DNA of 62,156 nucleotides from Chitinophagaceae bacterium UBA1953 (GCA_002336115.1 DDEN01000049.1:1-62156); one strand, 5' to 3'; shown: positions 1-8,679, counted from the first letter of the stretch. A program made the numbers and translations. The notes: a model not told the origin generated them from the letters alone.

Positions 1-248
1 GGAGCAACAGAAACGAAAGTCTTGTTATCTTTTCCTTTTTTAAATTCAACCACACCATCAGCCAAAGCAAAGATTGTATAATCTTTACCAACACCTACAT
101 TTTTACCAGGATGATAAACAGTACCACGCTGACGGATAATGATATTTCCTGCAGCAGCAGGTTGTCCGCCATAAATTTTTACACCAAGGCGTTTACTTTG
201 TGAATCACGGCCGTTCTTTACACTACCTTCACCTTTTTTATGTGCCAT
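1..248 (-). CDS. rpmA: 50S ribosomal protein L27 (3' end outside window)
   Basis: Translating the minus strand from the ATG at 248-246 gives an N-terminus MAHKKGEGSVKNGRD followed by the L27 features GGQPAAAGNIIIRQRGT and HPGKNVGVGKD. About 82 codons are visible, so only the last few are missing. L27 is a large-subunit protein whose N-terminal tail reaches the peptidyl transferase centre. The start has no cleavable Firmicutes-type extension. It follows rplU on the same strand after 53 bp, the usual rplU-rpmA operon, and is probably read from the promoter upstream of rplU. Identification is secure. Confidence 0.97.
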   Translation of the reverse strand, partial: MAHKKGEGSVKNGRDSQSKRLGVKIYGGQPAAAGNIIIRQRGTVYHPGKNVGVGKDYTIFALADGVVEFKKGKDNKTFVSVA

Positions 249-301
249 TGTATAAGAGTTTTAAATTTTTGATTTTGTAAACCTGAATTCAGTATCAGAT
301 T

Positions 302-604
302 TTATGCAATACCGGTTACTTTAATCTGAGTATATAAAGTGCGGTGGCCTCTTTTCTTGCGGAACCCTTTACGACGTTTCATTTTAAAAGCAATAACAGT
401 TTTGCCTTTCTTTTCGCCAAGAATTTCGGCTTTCACTTTTACTTTAGCATCAGCACCGGTGCTGAGTTTTCCATCCGCATCAACTAATAATACATCAGAG
501 AACTCAACCTGATCGCCTGCGTTACCTTCAATATGAGGAACATAAAGGCTCTGACCTTCTGATACTTTAAACTGCTGACCGGCAATTTTTACTACTGCAA
601 ACAT
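302..604 (-). CDS. rplU: 50S ribosomal protein L21
   Basis: A 100-residue protein starting MFAVVKIAGQQFKVSEG, the characteristic L21 start. It continues with a VLLVDADGKLSTG-like central segment and a basic rRNA-binding C-terminal half (KMKRRKGFRKKRGHR, about residues 74-88). Length is normal for the family. It binds 23S rRNA in the large subunit. It is the first gene of the rplU-rpmA pair, and a good Bacteroidota promoter lies directly upstream on the minus strand. Confidence 0.97.
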   Translation of the reverse strand: MFAVVKIAGQQFKVSEGQSLYVPHIEGNAGDQVEFSDVLLVDADGKLSTGADAKVKVKAEILGEKKGKTVIAFKMKRRKGFRKKRGHRTLYTQIKVTGIA

Positions 605-625
605 AACTTTCCAATATTAGGGCTG

Positions 626-657
626 CAAAGGTAAGGATAATATTGGTTTGAAACCAA
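626..657 (-). promoter_or_regulatory. Bacteroidota-type promoter of rplU-rpmA
   Basis: Read on the minus strand, TTG (complement of 657-655) is followed after 21 nt by TACCTTTG (complement of 633-626). This matches the Bacteroidota sigma-A consensus of a -33 TTG and a -7 TAnnTTTG. The -7 box ends 21 bp before the rplU ATG. It is the best consensus promoter seen in the window. Confidence 0.75.
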
Positions 658-741
658 GTTTATCACAAAAAAATTACCCCTCTTTTAACGGTGGGTTTGG
701 AGGTGTAAAGTTAAATTTGTGACCTTAAAGAAGGGCTTGGT

Positions 742-2238
742 ATGAAAATTAAATCAATTCTGGCAAAGCCATTTGCCGGGTACATATATAAGAATATCCA
801 GAAAAATAAAGCTACGGCTGTTGCCGATCAGGATACAATATTTAAACAACTCATTAAAACCGGGCGAAATACGGATTTTGGGAAAGCATGCAAGCTTGCC
901 GAAGTAGAGTCGTACGAGCAATATAAGCAGGCTGTGCCTATCCAGGATTATGAACAGATGCGCCACTGGATTGATAAAATTATTGAAGGCCGCCATAACG
1001 TTTTGTGGAAAGGAGTTCCCATGTATTTTGCCAAAACATCGGGTACAACAAGCGGCGTTAAATATATACCTATCACTAAAGAATCGGTTGGTAATCATTT
1101 TGGAACAGCACGAAATGCAGCCTTATGTTATGCGGCCGAAACAGGTAATACCCGTTTTTTTGATGGGAAACTGATCTTTTTGTCCGGTTCGCCCGAACTG
1201 GAAAGAGTGGGAAATATTCCTACAGGCCGGTTAAGTGGAATTTCCAATCATCTTATTCCCAGCTACCTGCGCACCAACCAGCTTCCATCTTACGAAACAA
1301 ATTGTATTGAAGACTGGGAAACCAAACTTCAAAAAATAGTGGATGAAACCATCAACCAGAACATGACACTCATCAGCGGTATTCCGCCATGGATGCAGAT
1401 GTATTTTGATGAACTCGTCCAGCGCACAGGAAAAAAGGTAGGCGATATTTTTCCCAATTTCAGCGTAATGATTCAGGGAGGTGTAAATTTCGATCCTTAC
1501 AAAGCAAAATTGTTTGAAAGTATTGGCCGGAAGATTGACACAATTGAAGTATTTCCTGCCAGTGAAGGTTTTTTTGCCTTCCAGGATTCGCAGGATGCGG
1601 AAGGATTATTACTCAATACAAATGATGGAATCTTTTTCGAATTTGTTCCAGCCAGTGAAATATACAACAACACCCCGACAAGGCTTTCTTTGAAAGATGT
1701 AAAAGTGGGCGAAAACTATGCACTCATCATTAACAGTAATGCCGGGCTTTGGGGCTATAATATTGGAGATACAGTAAAATTTGTATCAACTAATCCCTAC
1801 CGGTTGGTTGTTACCGGCCGAACAAAACATTTTATTTCGGCTTTTGGCGAACATGTTATTGGTGAAGAAGTAGAGCATAGCCTGCTGAATGCAGCGAATG
1901 AAGAAGGGGTGCAGATTACTGAGTTTACTGTTGCCCCAATGATTCAGCAGGGTGAAGGAAAAAGTTATCATGAATGGTTTATTGAATTTGAAAACAAGCC
2001 GGCAGATATAAACGCTTTTGCCATAAAGCTCGATCAAAACCTGCGTGATAAAAATATTTATTATGATGATCTGATTACTGGTAGCATTCTGACATCTTTG
2101 AAAATTACCCCTGTGAGAAAAAATGGGTTTATTGACTACATGAAAAGTATTGGTAAATTAGGTGGCCAGAACAAAGTACCCCGGCTGAGTAACGACCGGA
2201 AAATAGCAGATGAACTTTTGAAATGGGCCGATATTTAA
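742..2238 (+). CDS. GH3 auxin-responsive-type acyl-adenylating enzyme
   Basis: A 498-residue cytosolic protein of the GH3 (auxin-responsive promoter) family. This is a plant-named branch of the acyl-adenylate superfamily, unrelated to glycoside hydrolase family 3. The ATP-binding loop TSGTTSG is at residues 99-105, and a VVTGRTKHFISAFGEHVIGEE block near 355-377 matches the hinge before the small C-terminal domain. Plant members join amino acids to acyl acids. The substrate of Bacteroidota members is unknown to me. It is 55 bp upstream of dxr and probably co-transcribed with it. A TAAATTTG element at 712-719 is a plausible -7 box. The family call is firm; the specific reaction is not. Confidence 0.85.
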   Translation: MKIKSILAKPFAGYIYKNIQKNKATAVADQDTIFKQLIKTGRNTDFGKACKLAEVESYEQYKQAVPIQDYEQMRHWIDKIIEGRHNVLWKGVPMYFAKTSGTTSGVKYIPITKESVGNHFGTARNAALCYAAETGNTRFFDGKLIFLSGSPELERVGNIPTGRLSGISNHLIPSYLRTNQLPSYETNCIEDWETKLQKIVDETINQNMTLISGIPPWMQMYFDELVQRTGKKVGDIFPNFSVMIQGGVNFDPYKAKLFESIGRKIDTIEVFPASEGFFAFQDSQDAEGLLLNTNDGIFFEFVPASEIYNNTPTRLSLKDVKVGENYALIINSNAGLWGYNIGDTVKFVSTNPYRLVVTGRTKHFISAFGEHVIGEEVEHSLLNAANEEGVQITEFTVAPMIQQGEGKSYHEWFIEFENKPADINAFAIKLDQNLRDKNIYYDDLITGSILTSLKITPVRKNGFIDYMKSIGKLGGQNKVPRLSNDRKIADELLKWADI

Positions 2239-2293
2239 GAAATTGATAGGAGGATTTTGAAAAAAAAGTTCCCCACCCTGATTAATAAAATTT

Positions 2294-3460
2294 ATGCAAC
2301 AACAACAAAAAAAACGAATTGCAATTTTTGGATCCACAGGCTCTATCGGAACACAGGCCCTTGATGTAATTGAAGCCAACCCGCATTTGTTTGAAGTGGA
2401 AATTCTCACAGCTCATCATAACGATGAACTGCTGGTGAAACAGGCTCTTCAGTTTAATCCCAATGCTGTTGTAATTGTTGATGAAAAAAAATACGAAAAA
2501 GTGAAGCAGGCACTTGCTTCAACAGATATAAAGGTATTTACAGGCGAGCAATCGCTGGAAGATGTGGCCGAGTTCAGCACGTATGATATGATGCTTGCAG
2601 CAATTGTTGGATTTGCCGGCTTAAAACCAACACTGAAAGCAATTGAAAATAAAAAAGCAATTGCTTTGGCTAATAAAGAAACACTTGTTGTTGCCGGGGA
2701 TATTGTAATGCAGATGGCAGTTGAAAACAGGGCACCAATTATTCCGGTTGACAGTGAGCATTCGGCCATTTTTCAATGTTTGGTTGGTGAAGCAAGGAAT
2801 AAAATAGAAAAGGTAATTCTTACTGCCAGTGGTGGTCCTTTCCGGGGAAAAAAGCCTAATTTCTTACTGAATGTAAAAAGGGATCATGCACTTCAGCATC
2901 CCAACTGGAGTATGGGAGCTAAAATTACCATTGACTCTGCTACATTAATGAATAAAGGGTTGGAGTTAATTGAAGCCAAATGGTTGTTTAATCTTTCTCC
3001 AGATCAACTACAGGTGGTTGTTCACCCGCAAAGTATTATTCACAGCCTTGTTCAATTTGAAGACGGCAGCATTAAAGCACAAATGGGTTTACCCGATATG
3101 AAGCTGCCCATACAGTATGCAATGGCTTTTCCACAAAGGATTCCCAATCAGTTTCCACGATACGATTTCAAAAAAATTAGCACACTTACATTTGAAGAAC
3201 CCGATTTAAAAACATTCCGTAATCTGTCATTAGCTCTGGATGCGCTAAATAAGGGAGGCAATCTTCCATGCGTAATGAATGCAGCTAACGAAATTGCTGT
3301 GTGGGCATTTCTCCGAAACAGAATCGGCTTTCTTGATATGACAGATATTATAGAAAAAACAATGAGCTATGTTTCATTTATTGAAAAACCAACACTTGAA
3401 GAATACTTTGAAAGTGATGGTGAGGCCAGAAATTATGCTGCATCGCTGATTCAGCTCTGA
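2294..3460 (+). CDS. dxr: 1-deoxy-D-xylulose 5-phosphate reductoisomerase
   Basis: 388 residues, normal for DXR. It makes 2-C-methyl-D-erythritol 4-phosphate with NADPH, the first committed step of the MEP isoprenoid pathway, in the cytosol. The NADPH fingerprint GSTGSIG is at residues 13-19 and LANKETLVVAGD near 125-136. The metal-binding PVDSEHSAIFQ contributes D153 and E155, and SGGPF and DSATLMNKGLELIEAKW follow. The N-terminus begins with a short glutamine run (MQQQQ), a harmless oddity just ahead of the Rossmann fold. It lies between the GH3-auxin-type gene and rseP, and the three look like one transcription unit. Confidence 0.97.
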   Translation: MQQQQKKRIAIFGSTGSIGTQALDVIEANPHLFEVEILTAHHNDELLVKQALQFNPNAVVIVDEKKYEKVKQALASTDIKVFTGEQSLEDVAEFSTYDMMLAAIVGFAGLKPTLKAIENKKAIALANKETLVVAGDIVMQMAVENRAPIIPVDSEHSAIFQCLVGEARNKIEKVILTASGGPFRGKKPNFLLNVKRDHALQHPNWSMGAKITIDSATLMNKGLELIEAKWLFNLSPDQLQVVVHPQSIIHSLVQFEDGSIKAQMGLPDMKLPIQYAMAFPQRIPNQFPRYDFKKISTLTFEEPDLKTFRNLSLALDALNKGGNLPCVMNAANEIAVWAFLRNRIGFLDMTDIIEKTMSYVSFIEKPTLEEYFESDGEARNYAASLIQL

Positions 3461-3545
3461 ATTTAAAATAATGTGCTCATACCGCAATTTTAAACCGATA
3501 TTTGCCCTCCGTACAAAAAAAGATATATTGATTAACTAACCAATT

Positions 3546-4910
3546 ATGTTATTAGCAATTAACCTCGCAGAATTTGGAATGAAAGCAGCACAGTTATTAT
3601 TGTCGCTTTCGATCTTAATTATATTTCACGAATTCGGACATTATATTACCGCCAAATGGTTTAAATGTCGTGTAGAAAAATTCTACTTATTCTTTGATCC
3701 TTGGTTTTCATTGTTCAAAAAGAAAAAGGGCGAAACCGAATATGGCATTGGCTGGTTACCGCTGGGTGGTTATGTAAAGATTTCAGGAATGATTGATGAA
3801 AGCATGGACAAGGAAGCAATGAAACTTCCTCCTCAGCCTTGGGAATTCAGAAGCAAACCAGCCTGGCAACGGTTGATTATTATGATAGGAGGCGTTACAG
3901 TGAATGTGCTTTTGGCTTTTGTTATTTATGCAATGATCCTGTATAAATGGGGTGAAGACCGTATTCCGATGGACAGCGTAAAGAACGGGATATGGATTAC
4001 TGATAGTTTAATGTACGAAGCTGGTTTAAGAAACGGCGATAAGATTGTGAGTATAGAAGATGAGCATGTTGCTTTTTTTGATGATGTAAACAAGAAAATT
4101 CTTACTGCCAAGCACATGGTTATTGAGCGCAACGGCGTTCAGAGAAATATCAATTTTCCTGTTGATCTTGTAGGTAAACTGGTGGAAAGTAAACGTAAAA
4201 GAAGATTAGTTGATATACGATTACCAATTATTGTTCCCGAATTTGATAAGCGTGATACAAGTTATGCAAGCAGATCAGGGTTAAAGAAAGGTGATAAAAT
4301 TGTTGCGGTTGATTCTGTTACTGTGAATTATTTTGATGAAATGATACCACTTGTTGCCAAAAAGAAAAACAGTAATGTTGAATTTTCGGTTAACCGTGGT
4401 GGTGAACAGATGAAAATAACATCAAAAGTAAATAGTGATGGCAAAGTGGGGCTTGGGGCATCTGAAATGGAAACTTATGCTGCGGCTGGCGTGTTTAAAA
4501 TTGATCATCGTTCCTATGGCTTTTTTGAATCGTTCCCTGCGGGTGTACGTAAAACATTCAGTAAGCTCAGTGATTATATAGATCAGTTCAAGCTCATACT
4601 CCGTCCGGAAACAGGGGCGTTTAAAGGTATTGGTGGTTTTGGATCCATGGGTTCAATTTTTCCTTCTACGTGGGATTGGGAAAGCTTCTGGAATATCACA
4701 GCTTTCTTCAGTATTATACTTGCGTTTATGAACCTTCTTCCAATTCCCGCATTGGATGGGGGGCATGTATTGTTTACTCTGGTTGAAATGATTACAGGGC
4801 GTAAACCAAATGAAAAATTCCTGGAGTATGCCCAGATTGTAGGTATGGTAATCTTGTTCAGCTTGCTGATTTATGCAAACGGAAATGATTTATTTGGTTG
4901 GAACCGGTAA
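3546..4910 (+). CDS. rseP: RIP metalloprotease RseP (site-2 protease)
   Basis: A 454-residue multi-pass inner-membrane zinc protease. The catalytic HEFGH is at residues 28-32 in the first membrane segment. The third ligand sits in NLLPIPALDGGH with D404 in the C-terminal membrane region. Between them is a periplasmic part with two PDZ-like segments (around residues 130-200 and 230-300, the second with RSGLKKGDKIVAVD). RseP cleaves membrane-spanning anti-sigma factors and signal peptide remnants. The FecR at 8903-10036 is the kind of single-pass anti-sigma factor this protease family cuts in other bacteria, but that link is inference here. Confidence 0.95.
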   Translation: MLLAINLAEFGMKAAQLLLSLSILIIFHEFGHYITAKWFKCRVEKFYLFFDPWFSLFKKKKGETEYGIGWLPLGGYVKISGMIDESMDKEAMKLPPQPWEFRSKPAWQRLIIMIGGVTVNVLLAFVIYAMILYKWGEDRIPMDSVKNGIWITDSLMYEAGLRNGDKIVSIEDEHVAFFDDVNKKILTAKHMVIERNGVQRNINFPVDLVGKLVESKRKRRLVDIRLPIIVPEFDKRDTSYASRSGLKKGDKIVAVDSVTVNYFDEMIPLVAKKKNSNVEFSVNRGGEQMKITSKVNSDGKVGLGASEMETYAAAGVFKIDHRSYGFFESFPAGVRKTFSKLSDYIDQFKLILRPETGAFKGIGGFGSMGSIFPSTWDWESFWNITAFFSIILAFMNLLPIPALDGGHVLFTLVEMITGRKPNEKFLEYAQIVGMVILFSLLIYANGNDLFGWNR

Positions 4911-4943
4911 AAGAAGTGAAAAATTAAAAGTAAAAAAATAATG

Positions 4944-4977
4944 AAGAGGCTGTCTTAAAATTAAAGGACAGCCTCTT
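4944..4977. terminator. bidirectional terminator between rseP and the mutS-like gene
   Basis: Perfect 11-bp arms (4944-4954 and 4967-4977) enclose a 12-nt loop. A T-run follows on the plus strand, and an A-rich stretch precedes the left arm and serves the minus strand. It sits exactly between two convergent genes. Confidence 0.85.
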
Positions 4978-4993
4978 TTTATTTGGGAAGAAA

Positions 4994-6793
4994 TTAAAGC
5001 TCTATACCTATTTTTTTCATCAGCAAAGAAGCGTTCATACTTTGGCAGATACCGGTCTTTAATTTATAATCGAAATACAATTCTCCGTTTTCAATTGCTG
5101 CATCAAAATGATAGTTGTGAATATTATTGGGAAAAGTTGATGAAAGCTTTGTCAATTCAAGATCGTGTGTAGCTATAATCCCTGCAGCATTATCACGAAT
5201 CAGTTGCTTTATTAATGCTTCGGAACCGGTATGCCTGTCGTTCGAGTTGGTGCCTCTTAAAATTTCATCAAGTAACAAAAAAGCATGTTCATGATTGTTA
5301 ACTGCTTCAATAATTTGTTTTAGTTTTTTCAGTTCTGCATAAAAAGTTGAAGTACTTTCTTCCAGGTTATCGCTTATCCGCATGCTGCTGATAACTTTCA
5401 TAGGCGAAACTTTTAATGAGGAGGCACAAACAGGTGCGCCGAGATGGGTTAAAATAATGTTAGTACCTACACTGCGTAAAAAAGTACTTTTCCCTGCCAT
5501 GTTTGAACCAGTAACCAGATTTATCTGTTGCCTTCCCATGGTTGAAAAATCGCTTGTTACAGATTTTTCTTTTAAAATTAAAGGATGCCCCAGGTTTTTT
5601 GCTTCAAAAACCAAATCCTCTTTCGATAATTGCGGATAATTCCATTCAGGATGATTAAAAGCAAGGTTGGCAATGCTTGATAAAACTTCAAGATTTGCCA
5701 AAGCGCTGAACCAGTTAGCTGTATTCTGTTGGTTTTTTTGTTTCCATTTTTCCAATGCCAGTACCTGTTGCAAATCCCACAGTAGAATGGTGTTCAAAGG
5801 AATGAATACTACCGGGTTTAGACGGTAATCAAGCCTGCTGAAAATTTTTCTCAATAATGTAATTGATTCTGATGCTTTTTGTTGATTTGTTGAAAATTGT
5901 TTTTGAAGGTCTTTCAGCAACAGGCTTTTGAATTCTGCTTTTTCAATCCATTCAACACTGTCTCTTAATGTTTCTACTTCATCTGCAATTCTGTTTAGTT
6001 GCTTGTAAACCGGCATTACCCATTTAGTTATACTGAAAGCAATTGCCATAAACAAAAGCATCGACAGGTTAAACCATTTAGTGGAAACGATGTCAACAGA
6101 ATACAGGATAATGATACAAATGCAAATTGCAGGTAAAATAAATTGAACAATTTGCCATATTGTTTTACCAATAAAGCTATTTTCCTGTAAAAGCCAGTTT
6201 TGAATTTTATTCTGCGTATCAGTTGTTATTTGTTTCGACTGACCGTATGCTTCAAGTTGCTGCCGCCATTCTGTTTGCTGCTGTAATTCTTTAATAGCTT
6301 CCTGTCGCAATTGTATTATTTCGGACGATGTGCTGTTAAGCAACCATTCAGCCAGTAGTTTATTCCCTTGTTGCGAAGTGGTTCTGTTGATATACTGGTA
6401 TAATGAAGCTTTGCCAAAAATATCAAGATCATTTGCATAAGTATGATCAGCCGGTTTAAATTCACTCCCGTCGGATAGGTGCAGGAATTGGTGCCGGAGA
6501 ATTTCTGTTTCTTTACGGTTAATATCAATAAGCAATTGCTGATTACTGATGAGGTTTTTGTTGATGATATCGACCTTGACAAAATATATAAACAAGGCCA
6601 AAAAGAGCAGTAAAAACAATATAGCAGAAAAAATGCTCAATGACCATAATTGCCAACACCCTGTAATACTTACCAGCAATGTTCCAAACCGTAGCCACGA
6701 AAGTTGTGTTTTTCTTTTGTTCAGTATATCAGATGCCAATAAGAGTTCTGAGATCCTTTTTATATAAAATTCTTCAACGGTTTTGCCTGTCAT
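4994..6793 (-). CDS. membrane-anchored MutS-family ATPase
   Basis: 599 residues. The C-terminal half is a MutS ATPase domain: Walker A GSNMAGKSTFLRS near residue 430, the LEESTSTFYAELKKL segment, Walker B FLLLDEILRGTNSNDR, and the GIIATHDLELTKL switch. Ahead of it is a helical lever/clamp-like region. The N-terminal mismatch-recognition and connector domains of MutS are absent. The N-terminus instead has two hydrophobic segments (about 33-50 and 52-72), with another pair near 205-265, so the protein is probably held in the inner membrane. It lacks the Smr domain of MutS2. A role in classical mismatch repair is doubtful and its real function is unknown. It is convergent with rseP. Confidence 0.85.
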   Translation of the reverse strand: MTGKTVEEFYIKRISELLLASDILNKRKTQLSWLRFGTLLVSITGCWQLWSLSIFSAILFLLLFLALFIYFVKVDIINKNLISNQQLLIDINRKETEILRHQFLHLSDGSEFKPADHTYANDLDIFGKASLYQYINRTTSQQGNKLLAEWLLNSTSSEIIQLRQEAIKELQQQTEWRQQLEAYGQSKQITTDTQNKIQNWLLQENSFIGKTIWQIVQFILPAICICIIILYSVDIVSTKWFNLSMLLFMAIAFSITKWVMPVYKQLNRIADEVETLRDSVEWIEKAEFKSLLLKDLQKQFSTNQQKASESITLLRKIFSRLDYRLNPVVFIPLNTILLWDLQQVLALEKWKQKNQQNTANWFSALANLEVLSSIANLAFNHPEWNYPQLSKEDLVFEAKNLGHPLILKEKSVTSDFSTMGRQQINLVTGSNMAGKSTFLRSVGTNIILTHLGAPVCASSLKVSPMKVISSMRISDNLEESTSTFYAELKKLKQIIEAVNNHEHAFLLLDEILRGTNSNDRHTGSEALIKQLIRDNAAGIIATHDLELTKLSSTFPNNIHNYHFDAAIENGELYFDYKLKTGICQSMNASLLMKKIGIEL

Positions 6794-6885
6794 TGCGTAA
6801 AGCTAAATTATTCGCAGGTAATACAATCTTCCGTTCTTGTAATTAACCCGACCAGTTTTCATGATCTTTTTTCGTTTTTAATTTT

Positions 6886-6893
6886 TAATTTTG
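6886..6893 (+). promoter_or_regulatory. probable -7 element of the tmRNA promoter
   Basis: TAATTTTG fits the Bacteroidota TAnnTTTG box and lies 17 bp ahead of the mature tmRNA 5' end, a plausible distance for a short trimmed leader. No convincing -33 TTG is seen, so confidence is limited. Confidence 0.45.
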
Positions 6894-6909
6894 TGTTTCT
6901 CATTCAAAT

Positions 6910-7279
6910 GGGGCTGCCTGGTTTTGACAGCATAGATCTTTGAAGGTGTAAGCATGCAGTGCGTTGGATAATTAGCACTTAAATCTGAATATTCAAACTA
7001 CAAATGGCAATACACAGTATGCCATGGCTGCGTAATCAGTGATTATTCAGTCATTAGGGCCGCCGAACAGGTTGACTTGTTACCATGTTCCGCCGCCGAC
7101 TCAAAAACAAAACAAGTTGCTGTAACAGAAGGCTGTGACTGTTGCAAAAGATTCATTCAGCTAAGTGTTATATTGGTAGGTTCAGGTCCTGTATGATACC
7201 GACAAACAATCATGAAATAAGCATGTAGAAAGCTCTTGCAGAATATGTTTGGACAGCGGTTCGAATCCGCTCAGCTCCA
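6910..7279 (+). ncRNA. ssrA: transfer-messenger RNA (tmRNA)
   Basis: The 5' end GGGGCTG pairs with CAGCTCC at 7272-7278 to form the seven-base acceptor stem, and the discriminator A is at 7279. The T-arm sequence GGTTCGAATCC is at 7258-7268, and the 5' part has the usual tmRNA GGTTTTGACAGC. CCA is not encoded. The tag reading frame resumes at GGC 7006-7008 and gives GNTQYAMAA, ending at TAA 7033-7035. The YAMAA ending is the kind of degron recognised by ClpXP-type proteases. tmRNA rescues stalled ribosomes together with SmpB. The resume codon is inferred from the tag lengths known in the phylum. Confidence 0.95.
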
Positions 7280-7285
7280 CTTTTT

Positions 7286-7318
7286 AGCCGCTAAACCTGT
7301 GTTTCTGCGGCTTTTTTT
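7286..7318 (+). terminator. Rho-independent terminator of tmRNA
   Basis: A GC-rich stem (7286-7291 with 7307-7312) is extended by an inner AAAC/GTTT stem and followed by seven T residues. It begins 7 nt after the tmRNA 3' end. Confidence 0.9.
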
Positions 7319-7379
7319 GTGCTTGTAAAAGCTCTTTTGCTTCCTGTTTGGAAAATGATTTGGTAAATAATTTAAAATC

Positions 7380-7394
7380 ACTGTATTTTACAGT
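7380..7394. promoter_or_regulatory. small inverted repeat ahead of the sigma factor gene
   Basis: Perfect 6-bp arms ACTGTA/TACAGT are separated by 3 bp and end 14 bp before the proposed sigma-factor start. The position suits an operator or a start-site hairpin. There is no further support. Confidence 0.3.
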
Positions 7395-7408
7395 ACTACT
7401 TTGATTGC

Positions 7409-7996
7409 TTGGATAAAGGAAAATCATATACAACCGTTAAGGACCTTCAACGTCGTATTGCAGTTTATGAAGATGAAGCTGCATATAAGGAGTTGTTTAA
7501 AACTCTTTTTAATACATTAACAAGATTTGCAACAGGAATTGTTCAATCAAAAGAAACAGCCGAAGAAATTGTTTCGGATGTGTTTATTAAAATCTGGAAT
7601 GACAGGGCACGCTTAAACGAAATTGAAGATCTTCAGCTCTACATGTTTATTGCTACAAAGAATAATTCTTTAAGGAAATTAAAGCAGCAAAGTAAAAACT
7701 CCACTCTTTCGCTAGAAGATATTAATGTTGAAATGGATTCTTTATATCTGAATCCTGAAGACAAGATCATGTCTAACGAGACACTAAAAAGTATTGAAAA
7801 CGCAATTGATCATCTTCCTAACAGGGCACGTTTAATTTTTAAACTGGCAAAGGAAGATAAAATGCGTTACAAAGAAATTGGTGCACTTCTTAATATTTCA
7901 GTTAAAACAGTTGACCATCAACTGGCTATTTCTCTTAAAAAAATTGCAACTGCAATTGGCACTTCAGTAAGAAAAAAAGATAAATCCGGTTTTTAA
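7409..7996 (+). CDS. ECF RNA polymerase sigma factor (FecI-like)
   Basis: 195 residues. Region 2 spans about 30-95 (AEEIVSDVFIKIWNDR is the typical 2.2-2.4 start). Region 4 spans about 130-185, with a helix-turn-helix at YKEIGALLNISVKTVDHQL. No region 3 is present, as in ECF factors. The reading frame opens with TTG at 7409; no better ATG is near the expected N-terminus. It heads the locus and is followed by two FecR-type genes and a SusC with an STN signalling domain. The inferred circuit has ligand binding to SusC freeing this factor from FecR so that it transcribes PUL A. It is the only sigma gene in the window, so it probably served both the intact and the broken anti-sigma copies. Confidence 0.9.
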   Translation: MDKGKSYTTVKDLQRRIAVYEDEAAYKELFKTLFNTLTRFATGIVQSKETAEEIVSDVFIKIWNDRARLNEIEDLQLYMFIATKNNSLRKLKQQSKNSTLSLEDINVEMDSLYLNPEDKIMSNETLKSIENAIDHLPNRARLIFKLAKEDKMRYKEIGALLNISVKTVDHQLAISLKKIATAIGTSVRKKDKSGF

Positions 7997-8043
7997 TTAG
8001 GTGATTTGTTTTATTTCCGACTCCTTATAATGTATAGCTTTTT

Positions 8044-8540
8044 ATGAGTCGGGATAAAGTTTGGTATTTATTCGCCCGAAAATTAGCAAAAGAGGCGAGT
8101 AAGGAAGAGATTAATGAACTGGATGTTTTACTTAAAGATGATGTTTCACTTTATAATGAGATAAGTACGCTCAATGATTTTTGGAAAAATAATCCCGAGC
8201 CGGATCATGATTTTTTAGAACCTACTTATATTCTGCACTATGAAAAAATGAAAAAATTGGGTGTTGAACCCGATTCAGGTGAACTGAATGAAAACTTTTC
8301 TGAGAACGGAAATCAATTAAAGATTTCTGCTTTTAGAAGGAGAAAAGTACTCTTCACAGCAGCAATATTGCTCTTTCTTGATATTCTTCCGCTTGCATTT
8401 TTTTTATAACATCATCCCCAAAAAATAAAACTGAGGTTGCTGTGTTTAACAATCCGCAGGTGTCTAAAGAAATATCTACTAAAAAAGGAGCGAGTGCTCA
8501 ATTTAAGTTACCAGACGGGTCGACTGTTTGGTTAAATGCA
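8044..8540 (+). pseudogene. broken FecR-type anti-sigma factor, head only
   Basis: The first 121 codons encode an N-terminus (MSRDKVWYLFARKLAKEAS) closely matching the intact FecR at 8903, followed by a membrane segment. The frame stops at 8407-8409 just after an eight-T run (8398-8405). Adding one T reopens a frame without stops for 45 codons (8406-8540), which encodes the start of the FecR domain including KEISTKKG and LPDGSTVWLNA. Homology then ends abruptly at 8540, where sequence resembling a glycoside hydrolase tail begins. The gene has therefore suffered a single-base slip and loss of its 3' two thirds. It is a tandem relative of the next gene. A soluble sigma-binding fragment could still be made, but that is speculation. 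Confidence 0.85.
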
Positions 8541-8679
8541 TATCTGGCAATTGGTCGGAACCAATAAATATTATGATAGAAAACCACCTAACGGGACTAT
8601 TGTGGAATTTGTTTACTAGTTGTCCCTCAATAAAAATGGAATGAAAAGTGTTTTGGAATTCACTGCTTCTTATTTGTAA
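8541..8679 (+). pseudogene. remnant of a GH144 3' end
   Basis: Read across small frameshifts, this stretch encodes LAIG, then MIENHLTGLLWNLFTSCPSIK, then VLEFTASYL and a stop. It parallels the last 40 or so residues of the GH144 protein at 20192-21853 (LAIDQGPIVVMIENYRSGL, WNLFTSAPEIKNG, LGFTAPYLQ). In-frame stops and indels show that it is dead. It is joined directly to the truncated fecR, so a deletion appears to have removed everything between a fecR and a downstream GH144 gene of an earlier PUL copy. Confidence 0.8.
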
